Shown here: positions 26,398-37,440 of the stretch, one piece after another
How positions within the stretch are numbered: position 1 is the stretch's first letter
Layout of the letters: each line of letters starts with the position of its first letter
Origin: Acidobacteriaceae bacterium dw_441
GTDB lineage: Bacteria; Acidobacteriota; Terriglobia; Terriglobales; Acidobacteriaceae
Length of the DNA: 64,000 nt
Direction of reading: 5' to 3'
Assembly: GCA_018449715.1 (NCBI GenBank)
Contig: JAAVVA010000004.1
Span: 186,001-250,000 of the forward strand
Translations under genes and position numbers: made by a program
The notes under the pieces: model-generated
The model's database searches: none
What the model was told of the DNA's origin: nothing
The model's input: only the letters and a program-made list of their open reading frames with translations

Positions 26398-27183
26398 ATG
26401 CAGCTCAGGACAGTCAGGGCGACACAGTATGTAACGGCGCTGCGCGAGGGCGGGAGTCTTCCGGCGATCGTTGCGGCGGACGATCTTGGCCTGTACGTGC
26501 TGAAGTTTCGCGGCGCGGGACAGGGGCCGCTGGCGCTGGTGGCCGAGCTGGTCGCGGGTGAGATCGGGCGAGCGCTGGGGCTGAATGTTCCTGAGCTGGT
26601 CTTCATGGAGGTCGATGCCGCGCTCGGGCGCAACGAGCCGGACCAGGAGATTCGCGACCTGCTGAAGGCGAGCGTCGGGCTGAACCTTGCGCTGGATTAT
26701 CTGCCGGGCTCGACGATGTTCGATCCTGCGGCGGGTGACGTGGCCGATGCGAAGACGGCCTCGATGGCTGTGTGGTTCGACTCATTCGTGATGAACGTGG
26801 ACCGCACGCCGCGCAATGCGAATCTGCTGTGCTGGCATGGGGAGCTTTACTTCATCGATCATGGCGCTGCGATCTACGTGCACCATGACTGGGAGTCGAT
26901 GCCGGAGCGGGCGGAGTCGCCGTTTCGCGAGGTGAAGCATCATGTGCTGCTGCCGTGGGCCTCTGCGCTGGCGGAGGCAGAGGAGCGCGCAAAGACGGTG
27001 CTGACGGAGGAGAAGATCGCAGAGATTCTGGAGGCGGTTCCTGACCAGTGGCTGCTGCGCGAGGGCGATGGCGTGAGCGCGGCGGAGAAGCGCGTGGTGT
27101 ACAAGAATTTCTTTCTGCGGCGGCTGAAGGCTGCGGCGAAGTTTCGAGAGGAGGCCGAGCGTGCCCGTGCCGAGCTCGTTTGA
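26398..27183 (+). CDS. HipA-like kinase domain protein (HipA_2 type)
   Basis: 261 residues from ATG 26398; the frame is open to 26206 but that part is repeat DNA. It resembles the stand-alone HipA-like kinase family. A conserved Lys is in LYVLKFRGAGQG (K36), followed by EIGRALGLNVPE, the catalytic-loop-like NVDRTPRNANLL (D135, N140) and the metal-binding IDHGAA (D154). The kinase residues thus look intact. HipA toxins phosphorylate glutamyl-tRNA synthetase; the target of this subgroup is unknown. It lacks a HipB-like partner; instead it overlaps a DUF3037 gene by 23 bp, a recurring arrangement in this family. Confidence 0.82.
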   Translation: MQLRTVRATQYVTALREGGSLPAIVAADDLGLYVLKFRGAGQGPLALVAELVAGEIGRALGLNVPELVFMEVDAALGRNEPDQEIRDLLKASVGLNLALDYLPGSTMFDPAAGDVADAKTASMAVWFDSFVMNVDRTPRNANLLCWHGELYFIDHGAAIYVHHDWESMPERAESPFREVKHHVLLPWASALAEAEERAKTVLTEEKIAEILEAVPDQWLLREGDGVSAAEKRVVYKNFFLRRLKAAAKFREEAERARAELV

Positions 27184-27574
27184 TTACGCCGTGGTGCGCG
27201 TGGTGCCTCGTGTGGAGCGCGGGGAGTTCATCAATGCGGGCGTGATCGTCTTTTGCCTTGAGCATAAGTTTCTCGACGCCCGCGTGGTGGTGGATGAGGC
27301 GCGGCTGAAGGCTCTGTGGCCGGAGATCGACGTGGAGTTGGTGCGGCGGCATCTGGAGGCGATCCCCAAAATCGCTGCGGGAGATGCTTCGGCGGGACCG
27401 ATTGCGAGGCTCTCGCTGCGGGAGAGGTTTCACTGGCTGGTTTCGCCGCGCAGCACGATTATCCAGGTTTCTCCTGTGCATACGGGCCTGTGCGAGCAGG
27501 GGCCAACAAGCGCGGTGGAGGAGCTGTCGAAGCGGTTGTTGGGGATGTTGCCCGCCGATTCGGAGAGGTCGTAG
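27161..27574 (+). CDS. DUF3037-domain protein paired with HipA-like kinase
   Basis: 137 residues from GTG 27161, which lies inside the end of the kinase gene and is preceded by GAGGAGG 6-12 bp upstream. It opens with FDYAVVRVVPRVERGEFINAGVIVFCLE, the typical start of DUF3037, and has SLRERFHWLVSPRSTIIQVSPVHTG in the second half. No catalytic residues or membrane segments are evident. Its function is unknown. Tight translational coupling with the HipA-like kinase argues that the two act together, possibly as regulator and effector (inference). Confidence 0.82.
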   Translation: MPVPSSFDYAVVRVVPRVERGEFINAGVIVFCLEHKFLDARVVVDEARLKALWPEIDVELVRRHLEAIPKIAAGDASAGPIARLSLRERFHWLVSPRSTIIQVSPVHTGLCEQGPTSAVEELSKRLLGMLPADSERS

Positions 27575-27773
27575 GCCGCTTGCAGGGGTGGGGCGGAGAT
27601 TTTTCAAAGACGGATTGCCGGTGGTATTGTGAACGGAAGATTAACAAAAAGTCATTTAGGACTTCTCGCTGACTGTCCGTCCTGAGAGGCAGAAGATCAT
27701 TGGTGCAGAACGAAGATCATTGATTCGAGCTGAAGTCCCTGTGTTCTGAAATCTTCCCCTGGGATGTGATTCG

Positions 27774-30700
27774 ATGTCTTTGGCTCTGATTTGCTGTTCG
27801 CGTCGTCTTTGTTTTGCCCTTTTCGTCATGGTGGCCCTGATGTGCGGGATGCCCGCAGAGGCCCAGTCTCCGGCGTTTGAGGTCAGTGCCTCCGTCGCCT
27901 CCGTCACCATTCATCCTGGCGATACGAACGTTCCGCTGCCGGTCACGTTGAAGGGGACCTCCGGGGATGCACCGGTCACGATTACGCTGACAGGGCTTCC
28001 GTCGGGAATCACCGTGACGCCTGTAACTCTATCCGGCAGCGGCCAGGCGACCCTGCTGTTGAACGCATCGCTTTCCGCCGACCAGGAGTTCTTTGTAGTC
28101 GAAGGCAACAATGCGCGTCGCAGCACGGTGCCGCAGGTGACGGAGAATGTGACGCTTCTCGCGTTCTCGGGGCAGGAGAAAGCCACCGGAGCGCTTTCGC
28201 TGGTTATCTCGGTCAACAACCCTGCGTTTGTTCCCAAGACGCTTAATCTTCCTGTCGTGAGGATCGATACGAAGGGAGTTGCGGTTACCAGTAAAGATGT
28301 CGATGTTCCCGGCACGGTGACGATTACCTCGCCCGAGGGTCAGACGTATCTTGCCGAAAGCACGGCGACGTTTCATGTTCATGGCAATTCATCGGCTGGA
28401 TTTCCGAAGAAGCCCTACAACATGAAGTTCGATACGGGGATCGACCTGCTGCACATGATGGGGCTGGAGTGCGGCTATGTGAACGGATCGGGAGATTCGG
28501 TCTGCGATAAGAGCAAATCGTACATCCTGCTGGCCAACTACGATGACAAGACCATGTTGCGGGACTGGGCGGCCTTCGATCTGGCCGACAGGTTTCAGAG
28601 CGGAGGCGATTATCTTGCATACACGCCGGACTCGCCTACGCCGACGGGGACCGATGAGCTGAAGTGGTGGGTTCCGCACTCTCTTTTCGTGGAGGTTTAC
28701 CTGAACGATGCGTACCAGGGAACCTATCAGCTTACGGAAAAGATCACCATCGACAGCCACCGGGTGAATATTCACGAGATGGACGATGACGATATCTCGG
28801 GTAAGTCGCTTACGGGCGGCTATCTGCTAGAGATCGATGCTCGGCGCGATGAGACATATTCGTTTGTGACGAACAAGAACGTCGCCATTGATGTGGATGA
28901 TCCGGATTCGGGTGTGAAGGAGCAGGACGATTACATCACGGATTACGTGAACAACTGCGCCGAAGCCCTGCTGTACTCCCCCATTGCGGATACATCGTGT
29001 GATGGCACGGATTGGCACCAGTACTTCGACGAGGCCTCCATGGTGAACTTCTACATCGTGAACGATGTGATGGGGAACGTCGATGGCGGAAGGATGTATC
29101 TCAGCGACTTTCTTTATAAAGACAAAAACAACCCTCTTCTCTATATGGGGCCGGTGTGGGACTTCGATATCGGAGCTGGGAACACGAATTACGAGAGTAT
29201 CGTCGATCCTGCGATTTCGTGGATGCAGAGCGCGCCCTGGTATAGCGCGGCCTTTCATGACGCGGCGTTCAGGGCAGACGTTGTAAAGCAATGGAATGCC
29301 CTGAAGAAGAATGGTGTCTTTGAGCAGTGGCTTGCCGCGGTCGATCAGAAGGCAACGACGCTGCAGCAGGCACAGGCCAATAATTTCGGACGATGGCCGT
29401 CGCTTGGAGTGTATATCTGGCCGAACCCCGTGGTCTTTGGGAACTACGATGGCGAAGTCTCGTACATGACGAACTGGATACGCGCGCGCATCGCGTATCT
29501 CGATGGGCAGTTCAACAACAAGGGCGTAACGGAGACAACGCTGGATACCCCCACGGGGACGCTTCGCACGGGCTCTGAGGTCGTGCTGACGGCCAGGGTC
29601 ACGGGAGGGACGAGCCCGAGCGGGACCGTCAACTTCATGAGCAACGGCGCAGTGCTTGGGGTCGGAACCCTGGATGGAAGCGGAATTGCGACGGCTACGG
29701 TTACGAATCTTCCAGCGGGAGCTGACACGTTGCAGGCGATGTACCAGGGAGACTCTGTCAATGGGGTTTCGCTCTCGTCCGCAGTCGTGGTGAATGTGCT
29801 TGAGTCTCTACTGAATGCCACGGTGAACATGGTTTCTTCTGCGTCGTCTGTCGTGGAGGGGCAGAGTGTTCAATTGACGGCAACAGTCGTGGCGAACAAA
29901 GGAAGCTCCATCCCGACGGGAACATTTACGTTCTCGGTGAACGGTCAGCAGCTCCCCGCTGTTCCTCTGTCTGCTGCCGGGACCGCCAGCCTGGAGACGA
30001 CGTCGCTTATCGTGGGGAGCAATCTGGTTTCGGGAGCTTATAGCGGAGATGCGACCTTCAGTCCCGCAAACGCCAATACGGTTCCTGTCGAGATGTCGCT
30101 TGTCCAAACGGTGGCTCCTGTCTTTTCGGTGGTTCCAGGAAGCTATGAGTCGACGCAGACGGTTGCTTTGAGCGATGCGACTCCCGGAGCGGTGATCTAT
30201 TACACCGTGGATGGGACGACACCAACGACCCTATCCACGATTTACAGCGCGCCGATTGCGGTTCACTACTCGCAGACGATTCAGGCAATCGCTGTGGGCT
30301 CGGGGTATGGGCCCAGTCCTGTAAGCTCCGCGGCTTACGAGATTACGCCGACTTTTGTGCTCGATGCGACGCCGGTGCCGGTGGAAGGGGCGACTACGGC
30401 GGAGTTCACGATTGTTCTGACTCCAAGGCATCGCTTCTCTTCCCCGGTGACCTTCTCCTGCGTGGGGTTGCCTGCGGACGAGGTGTGCGGCTTCGATCCT
30501 GCGGTGATCACGCCGCAGAGTGGAGAGGTTTCCACGACGTTGACCCTGACTCGCACGGGTGTCGCGCGGGTGCAGCGGTCGAATGGTCTTGCGGGAGCGG
30601 GAATCGCCATTGGCTCGGTTCTCTTCCTGCTTCCTTTCGGAAGGCGGAGCCTGCGTGCCGGGTTGCTGGTGGTGGCGAGCTTCCTGATTGTGGGAGGAGT

Positions 30701-30833
30701 GGTGATCGGCGGGTGTTCCTCTTCGTCTTCGCCCAGTTCTCCTGGAGGGACGAAGACGATCGCGTTCTCGGTGAAGGCTACGAGCGGGGACATCGTTCAG
30801 ACCAAGGATCTTACGGCGGTTGTTCCGAAGTAA
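27774..30833 (+). CDS. secreted CotH-kinase-family protein with Ig-like and chitobiase-like domains
   Basis: 1019 residues. Signal peptide at about 1-31 (GMPAEAQ); an N-terminal beta-sandwich region (about 35-140); a CotH kinase domain (about 155-580) with HGNSSAGFPKKPYNMKFD, YQLTEKITID, GYLLEIDARRDE, VNFYIVNDVMGNVDGG and GPVWDFDIGAGN; two bacterial Ig-like repeats (about 590-780, GTVNFMSNG and GTFTFSVNG); a chitobiase/FN3-like module (about 785-860); a final beta region; and a C-terminal hydrophobic anchor (about 940-975). CotH is an atypical protein kinase of spore coats that phosphorylates in the secretory space. The bacterial surface target here is unknown. It ends 9 bp from a convergent gene. 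Confidence 0.88.
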   Translation: MSLALICCSRRLCFALFVMVALMCGMPAEAQSPAFEVSASVASVTIHPGDTNVPLPVTLKGTSGDAPVTITLTGLPSGITVTPVTLSGSGQATLLLNASLSADQEFFVVEGNNARRSTVPQVTENVTLLAFSGQEKATGALSLVISVNNPAFVPKTLNLPVVRIDTKGVAVTSKDVDVPGTVTITSPEGQTYLAESTATFHVHGNSSAGFPKKPYNMKFDTGIDLLHMMGLECGYVNGSGDSVCDKSKSYILLANYDDKTMLRDWAAFDLADRFQSGGDYLAYTPDSPTPTGTDELKWWVPHSLFVEVYLNDAYQGTYQLTEKITIDSHRVNIHEMDDDDISGKSLTGGYLLEIDARRDETYSFVTNKNVAIDVDDPDSGVKEQDDYITDYVNNCAEALLYSPIADTSCDGTDWHQYFDEASMVNFYIVNDVMGNVDGGRMYLSDFLYKDKNNPLLYMGPVWDFDIGAGNTNYESIVDPAISWMQSAPWYSAAFHDAAFRADVVKQWNALKKNGVFEQWLAAVDQKATTLQQAQANNFGRWPSLGVYIWPNPVVFGNYDGEVSYMTNWIRARIAYLDGQFNNKGVTETTLDTPTGTLRTGSEVVLTARVTGGTSPSGTVNFMSNGAVLGVGTLDGSGIATATVTNLPAGADTLQAMYQGDSVNGVSLSSAVVVNVLESLLNATVNMVSSASSVVEGQSVQLTATVVANKGSSIPTGTFTFSVNGQQLPAVPLSAAGTASLETTSLIVGSNLVSGAYSGDATFSPANANTVPVEMSLVQTVAPVFSVVPGSYESTQTVALSDATPGAVIYYTVDGTTPTTLSTIYSAPIAVHYSQTIQAIAVGSGYGPSPVSSAAYEITPTFVLDATPVPVEGATTAEFTIVLTPRHRFSSPVTFSCVGLPADEVCGFDPAVITPQSGEVSTTLTLTRTGVARVQRSNGLAGAGIAIGSVLFLLPFGRRSLRAGLLVVASFLIVGGVVIGGCSSSSSPSSPGGTKTIAFSVKATSGDIVQTKDLTAVVPK

Positions 30834-30842
30834 GATTCAGGG

Positions 30843-31712
30843 TTACGAGCGGGGATGATCGGCCTCGGCGATGGCCTGCTCGGCGCGGTCGCGGCGGAAG
30901 AAGTCGTTGATCTCGTCGTAGGGGGTGATGTCGTCGAGGCTCGCCATGCTGTTTTCGCGGGCGATGCCACGCGCGGCGGTGAGGAAGCCGGTCCAGGCGG
31001 CTCGGGCGAGGGCAGAGCCGGTACTGACGCGGCGGACGCCTAGCTGCTCAAGCTGGGGCAGCGAGAGCGGGGCGCTGGAGGTCACGAGTACGTTAACTGG
31101 TTTGGGATGAACGGCCTGGACGATGGCCTCGATCTCGAGCCGGGTGCGGGCTCCGGGGGCATAGAGGACGTCGGCTCCGGCGGCGGCGAAGGCTTCGAGG
31201 CGGCGGAGGGCCTCGGGGAGAGGCTCGGGGTGGCCGGTGAGGAAGCATTCGGTGCGCGCGGTGAGCAGGACTCCGGATTGCCCGATGGCCTGTTTGGCGG
31301 CGCGGATGCGCTCGGTGGCGAGCGGGAGATCGTAGAGCGGACGGGCGGGGTCACCGGTGATGTCTTCGATGGAGAGGCCTGCGACTCCAGTGGCGACGCA
31401 GAGGCGGACGTTTTCGGCGACCTCGTCGGGCGAGTGGGCATAACCGGACTCGAAGTCGGCGTTGATGGGGAGATCGACGGAAGAGACGATGGCTCGGATG
31501 TGCGCGAGGACGGCGTTGAGGGGGACGGCCCAGGCGGCGTCGGGGAGTCCGTGGGAGAAGGCGAAGCCGGAGCTGGTGGTGGCCAGCGCCTTGAAGCCCA
31601 GCGAGCGGAGGTAGCGGGCGGTTCCGATGTCCCAGGGGTTCGGGATGACAAAGAAGCCGGACTCGTGAAGCTGGCGGAAGGCAGCGCGTCGGGTAGCGAA
31701 GTCGTTTGGCAT
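30843..31712 (-). CDS. isocitrate lyase/PEP mutase-family protein
   Basis: 289 residues from the ATG at 31712, chosen because an AGAGAGAG sequence lies upstream; the frame also has ATGs at 31730 and 31760. It is a TIM-barrel protein of the PEP mutase/isocitrate lyase superfamily: FVIPNPWDIGTARYL near the start, GFKALATTSSGFA, the Mg-binding acidic region NADFESGYAHSPDEV, LSIEDITG and ARTECFL. The KKCG catalytic motif of true isocitrate lyases is absent, so it is more likely a C-C or C-P bond lyase acting on an oxaloacetate-like acid. Its substrate is unknown. It is convergent with the CotH gene. Confidence 0.88.
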   Translation of the reverse strand: MPNDFATRRAAFRQLHESGFFVIPNPWDIGTARYLRSLGFKALATTSSGFAFSHGLPDAAWAVPLNAVLAHIRAIVSSVDLPINADFESGYAHSPDEVAENVRLCVATGVAGLSIEDITGDPARPLYDLPLATERIRAAKQAIGQSGVLLTARTECFLTGHPEPLPEALRRLEAFAAAGADVLYAPGARTRLEIEAIVQAVHPKPVNVLVTSSAPLSLPQLEQLGVRRVSTGSALARAAWTGFLTAARGIARENSMASLDDITPYDEINDFFRRDRAEQAIAEADHPRS

Positions 31713-31885
31713 GGCGCTCTCTCTGGACATGAGACTGCGGAGAAGCGGCGGGTGGTTCATTTAAAAACGAAGGGTTTAAGGGAAGAGGCTTGGTTTCTTT
31801 CTGTTATGGGAGAAGGGCTTGCGGGGGGCCGGATACCTCTTTTTGTTGAATGGAATGTAAATGAGCGCGTCGGGACTGGCTTTTC

Positions 31886-31996
31886 TTGACACCGGGGCGG
31901 ACAAACGGCGATGCTTAGGGGCTAAGGCACCAATTTTGGCCCCCGGGGCGAAGTGTGCCCTTTGCCGCGCACTATTTGGCAGAGACGGCGATGCTT
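31886..31996 (+). promoter_or_regulatory. possible promoter region of yajC-secDF with 12-bp direct repeats
   Basis: TTGACA (31886-31891) matches the -35 consensus, but the -10 at about 31910 (GATGCT) is weak. A 12-bp direct repeat ACGGCGATGCTT occurs at 31905-31916 and 31985-31996. The rest of this 300-bp gap before yajC shows nothing else recognisable. Confidence 0.35.
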
Positions 31997-32010
31997 GAAG
32001 CCTGAGGGGG

Positions 32011-32337
32011 ATGGAGTTCTATAGGATGTTCGCAATCTGGTTGCAGAGTTTGCCCGGTGGCATGGGAAGTCTGGGCGGTCTGATTCTGCCGATCCTCTTC
32101 TTCGTCGTTCTGTACTTTTTGATGATTGTCCCCAATCAGCGGAAGCAGAAAAAGTGGCAGGAGATGCTGGGACAGATCAAGTCCGGCGACCGCGTGACGA
32201 CGAATGGCGGAATCCGGGGCACGGTGCTTACGGTGAAGGATGACTCCGTGATTCTACGGGTGCAGCCGGATGGTGTGAAGCTGGAGTTCGTGAAGAGCGC
32301 GATTGCCGCGGTGACGACCGACGAGTCTGCGGCCTGA
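32011..32337 (+). CDS. yajC: preprotein translocase accessory subunit YajC
   Basis: 108 residues: one membrane helix (about 22-42, LILPILFFVVLYFLMI) followed by the family signature VPNQRKQKKWQEMLGQIKSGDRVTTNGGIRGTV. YajC forms a subcomplex with SecD and SecF at the SecYEG channel and supports protein export. Gene order yajC-secD-secF is the classical one; the gap to secD is 100 bp. Confidence 0.96.
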   Translation: MEFYRMFAIWLQSLPGGMGSLGGLILPILFFVVLYFLMIVPNQRKQKKWQEMLGQIKSGDRVTTNGGIRGTVLTVKDDSVILRVQPDGVKLEFVKSAIAAVTTDESAA

Positions 32338-32437
32338 CGGCGAGCCCTCTAAAAGCAGAACTTCAAACGGACTTTAATTAAAGAAGGAGCGGATGCGGCA
32401 GATGCTATTAAGGCCGCAGTCGCTGTGAAGAGAGACG

Positions 32438-34045
<1,608 letters not shown>

Positions 34046-34095
34046 TTGATTTTTGAGAATGCGGGGCCGAGAGCCTCCGCCTGAGGATTGTAAGC

Positions 34096-35058
34096 GTGGA
34101 ATTTTTCCGGAGTACCAATATCGACTGGCTGGGGAAGAAGTGGTTCTTCCTCGGATTTTCGCTGATCTTCTCCGTGTCCGGGGTGCTGAGCATCCTCTTC
34201 TGGCACGGCATTCCCAAGGGAGTGGACTTCACGGGCGGAACGCAGATTCGCGTTGCCTTTGACAGCACGCCGAACGAGGACCACATCCGCGAGGCGATGG
34301 ATAAGGCCGGTGTTCACGATGCGCGCATTCAGCGCGTGAGCGACCCGAGCGGAAACGCCGCCAACAAGGTCATCATTGCCCTGCCGATCTCGTCGGCGAC
34401 CGACCAGGCGCACGACGCCGGCCGTCAGGCTGTCGAGAGCGCGCTGGCCTCGAACTATCATGACTCGAAGGCGTCGGTGGAGCAAGTCGAGATCGTCGGC
34501 CCGACGGCTGGTAAGCAGCTGCAAAAGCAGGCGATCCTGGCGACGGCGTACTCGCTGATCGGAATGCTGATCTACCTGTGGTTCCGATTTGAGCTGATCT
34601 ACGGCCTGGCTGCCGTGGTGGCGGTCTTCCACGACACCCTGATTACGGTCGGAGCCTTCAGTCTGACGAATAAAGAGATCACCCTGACGGTGATCGCGGC
34701 CATCCTGACGCTGATCGGTTACTCGATGAACGATACGATCGTTGTCTTTGACCGTATCCGCGAGAACCTGGCTGGATCGCGTCGCGAGTCGCTGGCAGAT
34801 GTGGTGAACCGTTCGATCAACCAGACGCTGAGCCGAACCCTGCTGACCTCGGGCCTGACCTTCCTTACGGTGTTGAGCCTGTATCTTTTCGGCGGCGAAG
34901 TGCTGCACGGCTTTTCGTTTGCCCTGGTTGTGGGTATCCTGATCGGAACCTACTCTTCGATCGCCGTGGCGGCACCTATGCTGGTGGCTTACCAGGAGTG
35001 GCGGACCAAGCACGGCAAGGCGGCGATGCTTCCCGCAGGGAAAAAGGTCAAGGCCTGA
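34096..35058 (+). CDS. secF: protein translocase subunit SecF
   Basis: 320 residues from GTG 34096. First helix at about 15-37, then KGVDFTGGTQIRV, a small periplasmic domain, and five C-terminal helices including GYSMNDTIVVFDRIRENL, the partner of the SecD proton-path motif. It works as one unit with SecD. The gene is followed by a 99-bp gap to tonB that contains the imperfect repeat AATAATTTCGA twice; a separate promoter for tonB there is possible. Confidence 0.97.
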   Translation: MEFFRSTNIDWLGKKWFFLGFSLIFSVSGVLSILFWHGIPKGVDFTGGTQIRVAFDSTPNEDHIREAMDKAGVHDARIQRVSDPSGNAANKVIIALPISSATDQAHDAGRQAVESALASNYHDSKASVEQVEIVGPTAGKQLQKQAILATAYSLIGMLIYLWFRFELIYGLAAVVAVFHDTLITVGAFSLTNKEITLTVIAAILTLIGYSMNDTIVVFDRIRENLAGSRRESLADVVNRSINQTLSRTLLTSGLTFLTVLSLYLFGGEVLHGFSFALVVGILIGTYSSIAVAAPMLVAYQEWRTKHGKAAMLPAGKKVKA

Positions 35059-35157
35059 AAATAATTTCGAATAATTTCGAAAATCTGTTTTGAATCGGGA
35101 ACAAACGCCACAGGCGTGGTGTCTATAGTCAAATAGCTCTTCTCTGCGAGGCTGGAT

Positions 35158-35895
35158 ATGTTTGAAGATGCATTGATGGAGTCTAGCGGTAAGCTCAAGA
35201 CGAAGTCCAAGTACTGGATGATCGGAACGTTTCTGTTCAATGGTGCCATTCTTGGCGTCATGATCTTGATCCCACTGCTCTACCCCGAGGCTCTGCCGAA
35301 GACGGCGATGACGGCGATGCTTACCGCGCCGCCCCCACCCCCGCCTCCTCCGCCCCCGCCGCCCCCGGCGCAGGTGGTGAAGCCGATTAAGATGGTTTCC
35401 GAGATCGATCAGGGCCTGCACGCTCCGACCAAGATCCCCAAGGATATCAAGATGCTGAAGGAAGAGGCTGCGCCTCCTCCGCAGGTCGCTGGTGTCGCCG
35501 GTATGAGCGGAATGGGTTCTGGATCGGGCGTTCCTGGTGGCGTGATGGGCGGAATCGGAGATGCTCCGGCTCCTGTCGTCAAGGCCGCTCCTGAGAAGCC
35601 GAAGGGTCCTGTCCGTGTTTCGAGCGGCGTGGTCGCCGGTATGGCGATCTCGGCTCCGAAGCCGGTTTATCCTCCGATCGCAAAGGCCGCGCACGTCTCT
35701 GGCGCCGTGGTTCTGCACGCTGTGATCTCCAAGGCTGGAACCATTCAGAACCTGCAGGTCGTCAGCGGTCCCGAGATGCTTCGCGCTGCTGCTCTCGATG
35801 CAGTTCGGCAGTGGCGATATAAGCCGTATGTTCTGAACGGCGAGGCGACCGAGGTCGACACCACAATTACGGTGAACTTCAACATCGGCGGTTAG
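35158..35895 (+). CDS. tonB: energy transducer TonB
   Basis: 245 residues. A cytoplasmic N-terminus of about 20 residues precedes one membrane anchor (about 20-41), then an uninterrupted run of 13 prolines (58-70) in place of the usual long Pro-Glu/Pro-Lys spacer, a Gly/Met-rich linker, and the C-terminal TonB fold (about 160-245: SAPKPVYPPIAKAAHVSGAV, ending in DTTITVNFNIGG). It carries proton motive force from ExbBD to outer-membrane receptors such as the two in this window. It starts the tonB-exbB-exbD-exbD cluster. Confidence 0.92.
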   Translation: MFEDALMESSGKLKTKSKYWMIGTFLFNGAILGVMILIPLLYPEALPKTAMTAMLTAPPPPPPPPPPPPPAQVVKPIKMVSEIDQGLHAPTKIPKDIKMLKEEAAPPPQVAGVAGMSGMGSGSGVPGGVMGGIGDAPAPVVKAAPEKPKGPVRVSSGVVAGMAISAPKPVYPPIAKAAHVSGAVVLHAVISKAGTIQNLQVVSGPEMLRAAALDAVRQWRYKPYVLNGEATEVDTTITVNFNIGG

Positions 35896-36035
35896 GCTCT
35901 TTCATGCGGGGCGTCGCTGTAGCGGGCGCTCCGAGACGATAACGATTTTTCTCGCAAGTCTCCCTTTGTGCTTTTTGGGGATCTTCGAAATTCGAATTAC
36001 GAAAGCTTAGAGTTTCCAATCAGGAGGAATATTCT

Positions 36036-36776
36036 GTGATTCTCGCTCATCTCGCAAACCTGGCTCATGTTCCCACTTCACTCGGTCTTTTCTTCCAGGA
36101 AGCGCAGGTTGGATTCAGCCCCCTGCAGCTCTGGGGCAACATGGGCAATCTGGCCCGCGCCGTCGTTATCATCCTCTTCGTTATGTCGATCTGGTCGCTG
36201 GCCGTGATCATCGATCGCGCCCTGTACTTCTCGGCTGCCCGCAAGCAGTCGCGTGAGTTCGCTCCCAAGGTTGCCGGAGCCCTGAAGGACGGACGTCTGG
36301 ACGAGGCGATCAAGGTTGCCGATCGTTCGAAGAAGTCGCACCTCGCCGAGGTTGTCACCGCCGGTCTGCAGGAGTTCCGCAGCTACGGTTCGGGTGGCTC
36401 CATCACGGAGGAGCAGATCGAGAGCTCCAAGCGCGCCCTCGAGCGTTCTGAGGCCATCGTTCATGCCAAGCTGAAGCGCGGCCTGGGCGGTCTGGCAACG
36501 ATCGGTTCGACCTCTCCCTTTATCGGACTGTTCGGAACCGTCGTCGGTATCTTGAACGCCTTCCAGCAGATCGCTACGCAGAAGACCTCTGGTATCGGCG
36601 CTGTCGCCGGCGGTATCTCGGAAGCTCTGGTTACGACCGCGTTCGGTCTTCTGGTCGCCATCCCGGCCGTTATGTGCTTCAACTACTTCACCGGCAAGGT
36701 TGAGTCCTTCGACGTGGAGATGGACAACAGCTCCAGCGAGCTTCTGGACTACTTCATCAAGCAGAGCCACCGGTAG
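36036..36776 (+). CDS. exbB: MotA/TolQ/ExbB proton channel family protein
   Basis: 246 residues, three membrane helices (about 40-60, 150-172 and 190-212), with the family segment LGGLATIGSTSPFIGLFGTVVGI and GGISEALVTTAFGLLVAIPAV. It forms with ExbD the stator-like proton channel that energises TonB. The start is GTG 36036, set by a strong AGGAGGA ribosome site at 36022. It could also serve as TolQ, but tolA/tolB/pal are not here and tonB is adjacent. Confidence 0.93.
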   Translation: MILAHLANLAHVPTSLGLFFQEAQVGFSPLQLWGNMGNLARAVVIILFVMSIWSLAVIIDRALYFSAARKQSREFAPKVAGALKDGRLDEAIKVADRSKKSHLAEVVTAGLQEFRSYGSGGSITEEQIESSKRALERSEAIVHAKLKRGLGGLATIGSTSPFIGLFGTVVGILNAFQQIATQKTSGIGAVAGGISEALVTTAFGLLVAIPAVMCFNYFTGKVESFDVEMDNSSSELLDYFIKQSHR

Positions 36777-36843
36777 TTCTCCTCTCCCCTTGGGGAGATA
36801 GAAGCACCGAAGTAAATCCTGCGAGAATGACAGCTTGAGACTC

Positions 36844-36873
36844 CTCGGATGCTGGTGAAAACCGGCATCCGAG
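36844..36873 (+). ncRNA. intercistronic hairpin with GAAA tetraloop between exbB and exbD
   Basis: Arms 36844-36856 and 36861-36873 form a 13-bp stem containing one G-U pair, closed by GAAA. There is no T-run after it, so it is not a terminator. It may be an mRNA-stabilising or processing structure within the transport operon. Confidence 0.5.
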
Positions 36874-36948
36874 GGATCAAGAGAGCTTCAGGGGAGACAG
36901 GAAAATCGCTGGACGTGAATACGGCACATCCGGACGGAGTATAGAAAT

Positions 36949-37389
<441 letters not shown>

Positions 37390-37440
37390 AAGATTTGCGT
37401 AGCAACCGGACATAGTCCGGAGTGCATAGGAGAGTATGTT

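Noticed and set aside
27575-27773. Repeat of GAAGATCATTG before the CotH gene as an operator
   Set aside because: Two short copies 28 bp apart in an otherwise featureless 199-bp gap are too weak to support a regulatory call.
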